Positions 28,409 to 37,563 of a DNA stretch of 64,000 bases are shown here, one piece after another. The notes below the pieces were generated by a model. That model did not search any database. It was not told where the DNA came from and was given only the letters and a program-made list of their open reading frames with translations. Position 1 is the stretch's first letter, and every line of letters starts with the position of its first letter. Origin of the DNA: Dyella sp. AtDHG13 (GTDB lineage Bacteria; Pseudomonadota; Gammaproteobacteria; Xanthomonadales; Rhodanobacteraceae). The position numbers and the translations under genes are program-made. The DNA lies in the NCBI RefSeq assembly GCF_003201105.1, contig NZ_QICJ01000001.1:62001-126000 (forward strand), given 5' to 3'.

Positions 28409-29782
28409 ATGCGCTCGCCAGACGACTACAGTTCCGACCAGGCCGGCCCGCCGCCGCGCCAGATCCTGACGCCCAGTTCGCTCAACCGACTGGTGCGGGA
28501 CCTGCTGGAAGACGCGCTGCCGCTGATCTGGATCGAGGGCGAGCTGTCGAACGTGGCCCGCCCCGCCTCGGGCCATCTGTACTTCACCTTGAAGGACGCC
28601 AACGCCCAGGTGCGTTGCGCCATGTTCCGCCCCAAGTCCACCTGGCTGAAATTCCGGCCCGGCGACGGCATGCACGTGCTGGTGCGGGCGCGCGTGGGGC
28701 TGTACGAGCCGCGCGGCGAATTCCAGCTGGTGGCCGAGCACATGGAGCCCGCCGGCGAAGGTGCCCTGCAGCGCGAGTTCGAGCAGCTCAAGGCGCGCCT
28801 GGATGCGGAAGGCCTGTTCCATCCCGACCGCAAGCGCGCCCTGCCCCGTTATGCGCGGCGCATCGGCGTCATCACCTCGGCCACCGGCGCGGCCATCCGC
28901 GACGTGCTCAGCGTGATGTCGCGGCGCTGGCCGCTGGCCGACGTCGAGGTGCTGCCGGTGCCCGTGCAGGGCCGCGAGGCGCCGCCCGCCATCGTGCAGA
29001 TGCTGCGCCGCGCGTCCGCGAGCGGACGCTACGACGTATTGCTACTGACCCGCGGCGGTGGATCGCTGGAAGATCTCTGGGCCTTCAACGACGAACAGGT
29101 CGCCCGCGCCATCCACGCCAGCGCGGTGCCGGTGGTGTCGGCGGTGGGCCACGAAATCGACTTCAGCATCGCCGACTTTGTCGCCGACCTGCGCGCACCC
29201 ACGCCATCGGCCGCGGCCGAACTGCTGGTGCCCGATGCCCACGCGCTGCAACGCCACCTGCGCCAGTTGCAGCAACGGCTGGTGACGCTGGAGCAGCGCC
29301 GCCTGCAATCGCGCAGCCAGCGCGTGGACCATCTGTTCGCGCGCCTGCAGGCGCAGCGTCCGCAGGCACGACTGGCGCGTGATCGCGAGCGCCTGACCCA
29401 TCTGCATCGCCGCCTGCTCGGTGTGCAACGGGAACAGACGCAACGACGCCGCAACCAGGTGGAGCGCGCGCATGCGCGGCTGCTCGCGCAACATCCCAGG
29501 CTGCGCCTGATGCTGCTGCAACGCCGCTCGGCCGAACTGATGCAGCGTCTGCGCCACGCCATCGAACGCAAGCTGGAACGCGAGCGGCTCAACCTGCGCC
29601 AGACCGGCCGCGCCCTGCACGCCATCAGCCCACTGGCCACGCTGGAACGCGGTTACTCCATCCTGTTCGACAAGGATGGCAAGGTGCTGCGATCGGCCGC
29701 CGGCGTGGATGAAGGCACACCCGTGCGTGCGCGACTGGCAGATGGCGAATTGCCGCTGATGGTCACCAAGAAGAGCCACTGA
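28409..29782 (+). CDS. xseA: Exodeoxyribonuclease VII large subunit
   Basis: Nuclease subunit degrading single-stranded DNA, 457 aa. The N-terminal OB fold has IWIEGELSNVARPASGHLYF; the catalytic domain has RRIGVITSATGAAIRDVL, LLTRGGGSLEDLWAFNDE and AVGHEIDFSIADFVAD. A long Arg/Gln-rich coiled coil follows (about 285-400), where the small subunits bind. xseB is not adjacent. Confidence 0.96.
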   Translation: MRSPDDYSSDQAGPPPRQILTPSSLNRLVRDLLEDALPLIWIEGELSNVARPASGHLYFTLKDANAQVRCAMFRPKSTWLKFRPGDGMHVLVRARVGLYEPRGEFQLVAEHMEPAGEGALQREFEQLKARLDAEGLFHPDRKRALPRYARRIGVITSATGAAIRDVLSVMSRRWPLADVEVLPVPVQGREAPPAIVQMLRRASASGRYDVLLLTRGGGSLEDLWAFNDEQVARAIHASAVPVVSAVGHEIDFSIADFVADLRAPTPSAAAELLVPDAHALQRHLRQLQQRLVTLEQRRLQSRSQRVDHLFARLQAQRPQARLARDRERLTHLHRRLLGVQREQTQRRRNQVERAHARLLAQHPRLRLMLLQRRSAELMQRLRHAIERKLERERLNLRQTGRALHAISPLATLERGYSILFDKDGKVLRSAAGVDEGTPVRARLADGELPLMVTKKSH

Positions 29783-29852
29783 ACGCGCCTCGCCTCACGC
29801 GCCCTGAACGCTGCCTGCCGCATGCTCCGCGCTTCGATGCAAGGAGCGAGGC

Positions 29853-31496
29853 ATGAAGGCAGCGCAACTGTTCGTCAAAGCACTGGAAGCCGAGGGCGTG
29901 CACAGCATCTTCGGCGTTCCCGGTGAAGAGAACCTGGATTTCGTCGAGGCCCTGCGCGAATCCTCCATCCGCCTTATCGTCACCCGCCATGAGCAGGCCG
30001 CCGGCTTCATGGCCGCCACCTGGGGACGGCTCACCGGCGAAGCCGGCGTCGCCCTTTCCACGCTTGGGCCCGGCGCCACCAACCTGGTCACGGCCGCCGC
30101 CTATGCACAGCTGGGCGCCATGCCCATGCTGATGATCACCGGCCAGAAACCCATCCGCGAGCACAAGCAGGGCCTGTTCCAGCTGGTCGACGTGGTCGAC
30201 ATGATGCAGCCGCTGACCAAGTACACGCGGCAGATCGTGTCCGCCGCGACCATCCCGGCACGCGTGCGCGAAGCCTTCCGCCGCGCCGAGGAAGAGCGCC
30301 CCGGCGCCGTGCACCTGGAACTGCCCGAGGACATCGCGCGCGATACGGTCGACGAGGCCATCCTGCTGCCCACCGAATACGCGCGACGCCCCGCGCCCGA
30401 CGATGCGGCGCTGGTGCAGGCCGCCGAGGCGATCACCCGGGCGAAGCATCCCATTCTGATGATCGGCGCCGCCGCCAACCGCCAGCGCACCACCGTCGCG
30501 CTGCGCGACTTCATCGACAAGCTGGGCATTCCGTTCTTCACCACGCAGATGGGCAAGGGCGTGATCGACGAGGATCACCCGCTGTGGCTGGGCAATGCGG
30601 CGCTGTCGGACGGCGACTTCGTGCATCGCGCCATCGACGCCGCCGACGTGATCGTCAACGCCGGCCACGACGTGGTGGAGAAGCCGCCGTTCTTTATGCG
30701 CAAGGGCCGGCGCACGGTGATCCATATCAACTTTTCCAGCGCCGAAGTGGATGCGGTGTATTTCCCGCAGATCGAAGTGGTGGGCGACATCGCCCACACG
30801 GTCGAACGGTTGACCGACGCCCTGCAGCCGCAGGCGCATTGGAACTTCGATTACTTCGACCGGGTGCGCACGGCATTCCACAAACAGTTGCAGGATCATG
30901 CGCGCGACGACCGCTTCCCCATGCATCCGGTGCGCATCGTCGACGACACGCGCCGCTTCATGCCCGACGACGGCATGCTGTGCCTGGACAACGGCATGTA
31001 CAAGATCTGGTACGCGCGCTATTACCGCGCGCGCCAGCCCAACACCATCCTGCTCGACAACGCGCTCGCCACCATGGGCGCCGGCCTGCCATCGGCGATG
31101 GCGGCGAAAATGGTGTACCCCGAGCGCAAGGTGCTCGCCATCTGCGGCGACGGCGGCTTCATGATGAACGCGCAGGAGCTGGAAACCGCCGTGCGCCTGA
31201 AGCTGGACCTGGTGATCCTGCTCGTGCGCGACGACGCCTACGGCATGATCCGCTGGAAACAGGCCGAGATGGGTTATCCCGACTACGGCATGCTGTTCGG
31301 CAACCCCGATTTCGTCGCCTTTGCGCAGGCGCACGGCGCGCATGGGCATCGCCCGGCGAGCGCCGACGAGTTCCTGCCGACGCTGGAGCGCGCGTTCAAC
31401 GCCGGCGGCGTGCACCTGATCGATCTTGCCATCGACTACTCGGACAACCACCGCATACTCAACGAAGAGATCCCGCGGCTCAGCGCAGCGGTCTGA
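29853..31496 (+). CDS. Acetolactate synthase large-subunit-like ThDP enzyme
   Basis: 547 aa, strong site AAGGAGCGAGG. It has the ThDP-activating Glu in RHEQAAGFMA, the N-terminal GVPGEENLDF, and the cofactor motif starting GDGGFMMNAQELETAV. The length and the lack of an adjacent small subunit suggest a catabolic or unlinked enzyme rather than the branched-chain IlvB. It forms a two-gene unit with an aldehyde dehydrogenase 21 nt downstream, so the substrate may be an aldehyde or 2-oxoacid other than pyruvate. Confidence 0.8.
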   Translation: MKAAQLFVKALEAEGVHSIFGVPGEENLDFVEALRESSIRLIVTRHEQAAGFMAATWGRLTGEAGVALSTLGPGATNLVTAAAYAQLGAMPMLMITGQKPIREHKQGLFQLVDVVDMMQPLTKYTRQIVSAATIPARVREAFRRAEEERPGAVHLELPEDIARDTVDEAILLPTEYARRPAPDDAALVQAAEAITRAKHPILMIGAAANRQRTTVALRDFIDKLGIPFFTTQMGKGVIDEDHPLWLGNAALSDGDFVHRAIDAADVIVNAGHDVVEKPPFFMRKGRRTVIHINFSSAEVDAVYFPQIEVVGDIAHTVERLTDALQPQAHWNFDYFDRVRTAFHKQLQDHARDDRFPMHPVRIVDDTRRFMPDDGMLCLDNGMYKIWYARYYRARQPNTILLDNALATMGAGLPSAMAAKMVYPERKVLAICGDGGFMMNAQELETAVRLKLDLVILLVRDDAYGMIRWKQAEMGYPDYGMLFGNPDFVAFAQAHGAHGHRPASADEFLPTLERAFNAGGVHLIDLAIDYSDNHRILNEEIPRLSAAV

Positions 31497-31517
31497 GCCC
31501 ACCATTCGGAGCCATCC

Positions 31518-32948
31518 ATGCTTGCCAAGAGTTACCCCTATTACCTTGCCAACCAGCCGCAGACGTCCAAGGAAACGATGGACGTGCTGGACAAGTACAG
31601 CGGCAAGGTGGCCACCAAGGTCGCCGTGCCCGACGCCAAGGCCGTCGAAAAAGCCATCGCCGCCGCCGTGAAGGCCACCGCCCCCATGCGCGAATTCAAG
31701 CCGTGGGCACGGCAGGAAGTGCTGCAGCATTGCGCGCAGCGTTTCAAGGAACGCCGCGAGGAACTGGCCTATGCGCTATGCGTGGAAGCCGGCAAGCCGA
31801 TCAAGGATTCCGACGGCGAAGTCACGCGACTGATCGAGACTTTCTCCATCGCCGCCGAAGAAGCCGTGCGCATCAATGGCGAAACCATCAACCTGGACCT
31901 TGCCAAGCGTCTCGACGGCTACCACGGCCACACCAAGCGCGTGCCGCTGGGCCCGGTGTCGTTCATCACGCCCTTCAATTTCCCGCTGAACCTGGTTGCG
32001 CACAAAGTCGCGCCCGCCATCGCCGCCGGATGTCCCTTCGTGCTCAAGCCGGCGGAGCGCACGCCGATCGGCGCGCTCATCATCGGCGAGGTGCTGGCGG
32101 AAACCGACCTGCCGAAGGGCGCCTTCTCCATCCTCAACCTGGACGGCAAGCACGCCAGCCCGCTGGTGGAAGACCCGCGCTTCAAGCTGCTCTCCTTCAC
32201 CGGCAGCCAGATCGGCTGGGACCTTAAGGCGAAGGCCGGCCACAAGAAAGTGACCTTGGAACTCGGCGGCAACGCCGCGTGCATCGTCGATGCCGACCAG
32301 GCGCCGAAACTCGACTACGTGATCGACCGCCTTGTGTTCGGCGCGTTCTACCAGTCCGGCCAGAGCTGCATCAGCGTGCAGCGCATCTATGTGCACGAGT
32401 CGCTTTACGACGAACTGAAAAAGCGGCTGGTCGCCGCCGTGAAGAAACTCAAGGCCGGCGACCCGAAGAAGAAAGACACCTTCCTCGGCCCGATGATCGA
32501 CGAGGCCGCCGCCGAACGCCTGCACGGCTGGATCGAAGAGGCGCGCGAGGGCGGCGGCAAGGTGCTCTGCGGCGGCAAGCGCAACGGCACCATGCTCGAA
32601 GCCACCCTGATGGAAAACGTGCCCACCAGCGCCAAGGCCCACCGCATGGAAGCCTTCGGTCCGTTCGCCCTGCTCGCACCGTTCAAGACCTTCGACGAAG
32701 TGGTGGCGATGGTCAACGATTCGGACTACGGCCTGCAGGCCGGCATCTTCACCGACAGCCTCTCCAACGCCATGCGCGCCTGGAACGAACTGGACCAAGG
32801 CGGCGTCATCGTCAACGACGTACCCAGCTTCCGCGTCGACAACATGCCCTACGGCGGCGTGAAACTCTCCGGCATCGGCCGCGAAGGCGTGCGCTGGGCC
32901 ATCGAGGACATGACGGAATTGCGCCTGATGGTGATGCGCGAGCGGTGA
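31518..32948 (+). CDS. NAD(P)-dependent aldehyde dehydrogenase
   Basis: 476 aa. It has the ALDH catalytic set: PFNFPLNLVAHKVAPAIAAG with the conserved Asn, FTGSQIGWDL, the general-base Glu in LELGGNAACIV and the nucleophile Cys in YQSGQSCISVQR. The start shows no strong Shine-Dalgarno and lies 21 nt after the ThDP-enzyme stop, consistent with one transcript. The substrate is unknown. The TGA stop touches repeat element R3. Confidence 0.88.
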   Translation: MLAKSYPYYLANQPQTSKETMDVLDKYSGKVATKVAVPDAKAVEKAIAAAVKATAPMREFKPWARQEVLQHCAQRFKERREELAYALCVEAGKPIKDSDGEVTRLIETFSIAAEEAVRINGETINLDLAKRLDGYHGHTKRVPLGPVSFITPFNFPLNLVAHKVAPAIAAGCPFVLKPAERTPIGALIIGEVLAETDLPKGAFSILNLDGKHASPLVEDPRFKLLSFTGSQIGWDLKAKAGHKKVTLELGGNAACIVDADQAPKLDYVIDRLVFGAFYQSGQSCISVQRIYVHESLYDELKKRLVAAVKKLKAGDPKKKDTFLGPMIDEAAAERLHGWIEEAREGGGKVLCGGKRNGTMLEATLMENVPTSAKAHRMEAFGPFALLAPFKTFDEVVAMVNDSDYGLQAGIFTDSLSNAMRAWNELDQGGVIVNDVPSFRVDNMPYGGVKLSGIGREGVRWAIEDMTELRLMVMRER

Positions 32949-33117
32949 GAGCAAACCGCCTCCCCGTCGGCCTCACATGAGCACACATCTGCCTTCACCG
33001 TCATCCCCGCGAAAGCGGGACGAGCGCTCAGCGCGAAGAACGCCCGTAGGGCGGCCCATGGGCGAGCGCAGCGAGTAATCCAGCGACTTTGCTCCCGGCG
33101 AGAAGGTTAAGAACACC
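32949..33117. mobile_element. Truncated MITE-like element R3 carrying a 57-bp insert
   Basis: From the aldehyde dehydrogenase stop codon onward this copies the left half of R1: ATGAGCxCACAT, TTCACCGTCATCCCCGCGAA and, further on, GAGAAGGTTAAGAACAC. Between GAAAGCGGG and ATCCAGCGACTTT lies an extra block, 33021-33077, absent from R1. It contains two small palindromes (GCCC-GTA-GGGC and GCCCATGGGC). The right arm of the element is missing; the phosphate-permease remnant begins where it should be. Confidence 0.6.
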
Positions 33118-33118
33118 A

Positions 33119-34159
33119 GATGACAGCCCTTCCCAGTTGAAAGACTTCTCTCCTTCGCGGGGCGTGTTCCGCGGCCTGGTGTTCTCGCCCATCGCCGGCT
33201 TTCTGCTCGCCGGGCTGCTGATGCTGCTGCTCAAGCAACTGGTGAAGATTCCCGCGCTGTACCGCGCGCCCGAGGGCAAGACGCCACCGCCGTGGCCTAT
33301 CCGCGCGCTGCTGGTGCTCACCTGCACCGGCGTGAGCTTCAGCCACGGCTCCAACGACGGCCAGAAAGGCATGGGCCTGATCATGCTGATCCTGATCGGC
33401 ACCGTGCCGACGGCCTATGCACTCAACGGCGCGGTATCGGGTGGCTAGGTGAAGACCTTCCACCAGGTTTCGGTCGATACGCAGCGCGTGCTCGGCAGCC
33501 TGGCAGGCAGCGTGACCTTCGATGGCGATCCGCGCGCCGCCATCACCAGCGCCGTGCAGCAGCGCGCGGCGCAGACGACCACCGCGCCGGCGCTCGCCCA
33601 GCTGATCGGGCAGATCGATCACGAGGTCGGCAATCGTCCCTCGCTCAAATCCGTGCCGCCCGAGCAGATGGGCAACGTGCGCAATGACATCTACCTCGCC
33701 AATGCGGCCATTCCGCTGGTGCTGGCGCAGGCCGGGCTCAGCAAGGAGCAGACCGGCACGCTTACCGCGTGGCGCGGCCTGGGCACGCAGGCCATCCAGT
33801 TCATCCCGCCGTGGGTGAAGGTGGCCGTGGCGCTCGCGCTGGGCCTGGGCACCATGGTGGGCTGGAAGCGTATCGTGGTGACGGTGGGCGAGAAGATCGG
33901 CAAGGAGCACCTGACCTATGCGCAGGGCGCCTCGGCCGAACTGGTGGCGATGGGCCTGATCCAGGCGGCCGACATGTACCACCTGCCGGTCAGCACCACG
34001 CATGTGCTCACCTCGGGCGTCGCCGGCACCATGGCCGCCAACGGTTCCGGGCTGCAATGGTCCACCGTGCGCAACCTGCTGATGGCCTGGGTGCTCACCC
34101 TGCCCGCCTCGATCCTGCTGGCGGGCGGGCTGTACGTTGTCCTCCGCCAGATCTTCTGA
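33119..34159 (+). pseudogene. Broken PiT-family inorganic phosphate transporter
   Basis: About 345 codons match the C-terminal part of large PiT phosphate permeases: FSPIAGFLLAGLLMLLL, TCTGVSFSHGSNDGQKGMGL (second PiT signature), LPVSTTHVLTSGVAGTMAAN. The N-terminal roughly 200 residues, including the first signature, are absent, and an in-frame TAG at 33446-33448 splits the rest. Both halves are in one frame, so the stop is a point change, not a frameshift. The 5' break coincides with the end of repeat R3. Residual open frames are long (120 and 236 codons), so decay looks recent. Confidence 0.85.
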
Positions 34160-34200
34160 GCGTTAGCGGATCGGGGGCGGAGGCGATCGGCCGTCCCTTA

Positions 34201-34466
34201 GAGCCTGTTCACGATCTCCGCGTGGCCCGCGCCGGAGGCTGTTTGCGCGCAGGACAAGGAAGAGCGAGGGAGTGTACGTCCGTACACGACCGAGCGATGA
34301 CGCCGGCCTGTGGGCAAACAGACCCGGCCCGAAGGGTTGTTCTTGAGTGGCCGCCCAACGACACCGCGCGGCTTGACCTGCCCACCAGGCAGGCGCTGCG
34401 TCGCGCGCTGCCGCCGGGCGGCCACTCAAGAACAACGCGGGCTACGTGGAGATCGTGAACAGGCTC
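34201..34466. mobile_element. MITE-like element R4 with exact TTA duplication
   Basis: 266 bp. Terminal arms 34201-34230 and 34437-34466 are inverted repeats matching at 28 of 30 bases and starting GAGCCTGTTCACGATCTCC. TTA flanks both ends (34198-34200, 34467-34469). Nested inside are inverted repeats: 34239-34253 with 34307-34321 (partial), a perfect 21-bp pair 34336-34356 with 34416-34436, and the palindrome GTGTACG-TC-CGTACAC at 34272-34287. No open frame looks real. It fits a non-autonomous element moved by an IS5-type transposase elsewhere in the genome. Confidence 0.75.
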
Positions 34467-34585
34467 TTAGGGTTGCACGGCGGTCTTCACGCGCCGCATC
34501 TGGCGCCGCGGTCACGGCTATTGTTCAATCATCGAGCCCGTCACGACGGGCTGTGGCCGTCGCGTCCCTTCAAGGAGCTTGCCGG

Positions 34586-35614
34586 ATGCACGTGAAAACC
34601 GCCCTTTGGCTGGGCGCCCTGACGCTTGCCACGTCCGCGTGGGCGCAGCATGCGCCAGCGCCTTCGGGCAGCAGCCCCGTCCCCGCGGCGCCCTCGACGG
34701 CCATCCAGCTGCAGGCGGTGACCGTGCGTGGCGAACAACCGGGCCCCGCGCTGTGGGAAGTGCGCCGCGGCAACCACATCCTGTGGATCGTCGGCACGCT
34801 GGCGCCGCTGCCCAAGCATGCCGAATGGCAATGGGCGAAACTGGAACAGGCGCTGTCGCGCGCCAGCGAGCTGCTGGAAGCGCCCTCGGCACGCCTGAAG
34901 ATGCCGCCCAGCCTGTACGCGCGCCTGGCCCTGCAGCCGTCGGCCAAGTTGAACCCGGGTGGCGCCACGCTGCAACGGCTGTTGCCGCCGGATACCTACA
35001 CGCGCTGGTTGGCGCTTCGCCACCAGTATCTTGGCGATGACGATGCGCTTCAGTACATGCGCCCGATCATCGTTGCCCAGCAGCTTTACGAAAAGGCGCT
35101 GGCGGCGAACGACCTCACCAACGACATCGACGTCGCCGACATGGTGGAGAAGCTCGCCCGCCACCACGGCGTACGCGTGATCGGCGTGCGCTACGAGCTG
35201 GTGGTCACGCATGCGCCGCCTGCCGTGCCCTCCGAGCAGGACCAGCAGAACGGCATCGCCTGCCTCGACGAAACCATGCACCTGGTCGAGCACGACATGC
35301 CCAAGCTCACCGAGCGCGCCAATGCCTGGGCCACGGGCGACATGAAGACACTGGAGAGCCTGATTCCGCAGAAGAGCTATGAGCCGTGCATCGTAGCGTC
35401 GATCAATGGCGACTTCGAGCACCAGCTCAACATTCCCGACCTGCCCCAGCGCATCGAATCGGCCTGGATGGAGGCTGCCGATGCCGCCATGGTCCGCAAC
35501 CGGTACACGGTGGCCATCCTGTCGATGGACCAGTTGCTGTCTTCGGACGGCTATCTCGCCAAGCTGAAGCAGCGCGGCTTTATCGTCCGCTCGCCGGACG
35601 AAGCGCAGCCCTGA
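34586..35614 (+). CDS. TraB/GumN family exported protein
   Basis: 342 aa from 34586, with AAGGAG upstream. Signal peptide about 1-21 (ALTLATSAWAQ). A Pro/Ser-rich spacer leads into the TraB/GumN fold: ALWEVRRGNHILWIVGTLAPLP near the start and RNRYTVAILSMDQLLSSDGYLAKLKQRGF near the end, the beta-strand/helix pattern of this metalloprotease-like family. The second GxxH element usually present at the C-terminal end is not obvious. Function unknown. Confidence 0.8.
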   Translation: MHVKTALWLGALTLATSAWAQHAPAPSGSSPVPAAPSTAIQLQAVTVRGEQPGPALWEVRRGNHILWIVGTLAPLPKHAEWQWAKLEQALSRASELLEAPSARLKMPPSLYARLALQPSAKLNPGGATLQRLLPPDTYTRWLALRHQYLGDDDALQYMRPIIVAQQLYEKALAANDLTNDIDVADMVEKLARHHGVRVIGVRYELVVTHAPPAVPSEQDQQNGIACLDETMHLVEHDMPKLTERANAWATGDMKTLESLIPQKSYEPCIVASINGDFEHQLNIPDLPQRIESAWMEAADAAMVRNRYTVAILSMDQLLSSDGYLAKLKQRGFIVRSPDEAQP

Positions 35615-35784
35615 TTGCCGGTTCACGATCTCCGTGACATTGATTGCCCTCACCGTCATTCCGGCGCAGGCCGGAATCCAGTGACCGCCACCTTGGGTTT
35701 TCGCGAGAGAGCTTCCGGAAAATCTTCGGCTGCCGCGGAAACTCAGCGCTTTCGCCACTGGATTCCGGCCTGCGCCGGAATGAC
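35615..35784. repeat. Element R5: degraded MITE-like left end plus paired REP units
   Basis: Begins directly after the TGA of the TraB/GumN gene. The first 52 bases align without gaps to the left end of R2, with GGTTCACGATCTCC intact and the first bases changed. It then carries two inverted REP units (35654-35681 and 35758-35784). I cannot find a matching right terminal repeat, so the element is eroded or truncated. Confidence 0.6.
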
Positions 35785-35873
35785 AGTAAGGAAAATGTGC
35801 GCCCAAGGAATATCGTGCGCAGCCCCGGCAGAAAGCCGCACATCGCGTTGATGCACGGCTTTTGCCTCGTGGC

Positions 35874-37433
35874 TTACCTGGTGGCGCTGTACAACGCCGC
35901 CGCATCCGCCTTGAAGGATTCCGCGCTACCCGGACGGCTGTAGAACATGTGTCCGCCCGGATACACCGACAGCTTCACGCGCTGCGCCTGCCCGAAGGTC
36001 GGCATCTGGTCGATGATCAGCCGTGAGGTGAAGAACGGGCACGACAGGTCGTTGTAGCCGTGCACGATCAGCACCTTCATGTTCGGATCGTTGCCGATCG
36101 CCTTGCGCAGGTCGGCCACCGGCTTGTCGTCGGCATTGCCGCGATCCCAGGCCTTGTTGACTTCATACGACAGCGCCTCGTAGTGCGCGTCCGTCTTCCA
36201 GCCCACTTCGCGCGTCACGAAATCCACCATGGCGCTGGTGGTCGGCGCCAGCAGCGCCTCGAGGATGGGGTCGCCCGACTGGCGTTCCGCCGAGCCCGGG
36301 AACGGATCGAACGCGGTGACGTTGGAGTCGTACACGCTGCCGATCTTCTTGTCCGAGCGATGCACTTCGCGCAGGTAGGTGCCGATGTCGACGCGTCCGT
36401 CCAGCCGCGACACGACCTGCGGATCCAGGCCGGTATAGGCCGACACCTTCTGCACCATGCGGCCGATCGCGCCCGGGTCGGAGCGGCCGGCGAGGAAATC
36501 GGTGACGAACTGGGTGCGCACGTAGGTCTCGACATCGGCCATGGCGGTCGGCGTGAGCTTGCCCTGGCTTTCCAGGCGCGCGGCCGTCATGGACGGCAGA
36601 TTGATCATCCACGGCAAGGGCGACAGCGCGTCGCCATCGCCGATGGCCGCCGGGTCGAGATACGGCGACACCATCACCAGGCCGTTGACGCCCACGCCCA
36701 TGCGCGTCTGCAGCTCATAGGCGATGCGCGGCGCGCGGTAGCCGCCATAGCTTTCGCCCATCACGTACTTGGGCGCGCGCAGGCGGCCGTGCTTGACCAG
36801 CCAGTCGTACACCACGCGCGAGAGGTACTTGATGTCCGCCTCGGTGGCGTAGAAATCCTTCTTGGTGTGCTCCTCGTCCTCCAGCGAGCGGGAGAATCCC
36901 GTGCCCACCGGATCGATGAACACCAGGTCACTCATGTCGAGCCAGGTGTTGGGGTTGTCCTTTGTGACGGCCGCGTCGGAAGGCGCGTCGCCGTCCACGC
37001 CGAACTGGATGCGCTTGGGGCCGATGGCGCCCATGTTGAGATACACCGACGATGCACCCGGGCCGCCGTTGAAGGCGAACGTGACCGGACGGTGCGGGTC
37101 GCTGCCCGGCACCACGTACGAGGTGTAGACCACCTCAGCGATCTTCTTGCCCTTGGCGTCGCGCACCGGAATGGTGCCCACCGTCGCCTCGTAGGACACC
37201 GTGCGGCCGCCCACGCGCACGCTCTGCTTGATGGTCTTGTCGGCAGGCAGCGGCGGCAGCTCGCCGTCGGCCTTCTTGTCGGCGGCCTCGGCCGCCGGCT
37301 TGGCGTCCTTGCCTTCCGCGGCATGGGCCGACCACGGCGCCATCGCCACCCACAGCACGAACACCGCCGCGCACCACGCGGCTCCACGCCCCACACGGGC
37401 GAAACGACCCAGAACAGGCAGATCAGGTTTCAT
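35874..37433 (-). CDS. Exported S10-family serine carboxypeptidase-like peptidase
   Basis: 519 aa from 37433 (MKPDLPVLGRFARVGRG), signal peptide ending near APWSAHAAE. The alpha/beta-hydrolase core has the S10 oxyanion region FAFNGGPGASSVYLNMGA, nucleophile S228 in GESYGGYR, the acid in HGYNDLSCPFFTS and the His in YPGGHMFY. Peptidase S10 enzymes remove C-terminal residues at acidic pH; many bacterial members are uncharacterised. Located in periplasm or secreted. Confidence 0.88.
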   Translation of the reverse strand: MKPDLPVLGRFARVGRGAAWCAAVFVLWVAMAPWSAHAAEGKDAKPAAEAADKKADGELPPLPADKTIKQSVRVGGRTVSYEATVGTIPVRDAKGKKIAEVVYTSYVVPGSDPHRPVTFAFNGGPGASSVYLNMGAIGPKRIQFGVDGDAPSDAAVTKDNPNTWLDMSDLVFIDPVGTGFSRSLEDEEHTKKDFYATEADIKYLSRVVYDWLVKHGRLRAPKYVMGESYGGYRAPRIAYELQTRMGVGVNGLVMVSPYLDPAAIGDGDALSPLPWMINLPSMTAARLESQGKLTPTAMADVETYVRTQFVTDFLAGRSDPGAIGRMVQKVSAYTGLDPQVVSRLDGRVDIGTYLREVHRSDKKIGSVYDSNVTAFDPFPGSAERQSGDPILEALLAPTTSAMVDFVTREVGWKTDAHYEALSYEVNKAWDRGNADDKPVADLRKAIGNDPNMKVLIVHGYNDLSCPFFTSRLIIDQMPTFGQAQRVKLSVYPGGHMFYSRPGSAESFKADAAALYSATR

Positions 37434-37563
37434 CGGCACTCTCACGCAAAGCCCCACGGAAATCGCCCGGCGGTACGCGCGGGCGAACGGCCATAGATGC
37501 GGCAAGCGCCACGGCGTCACCAGTGCCGTAAGGCAGGGTCAAGAGTTTGCGACGAGCGCCGCG

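Noticed and set aside
30584-32227. 547-codon frame across the ThDP enzyme and ALDH genes
   Set aside because: Shadow in another frame; Arg/His-rich without motifs.
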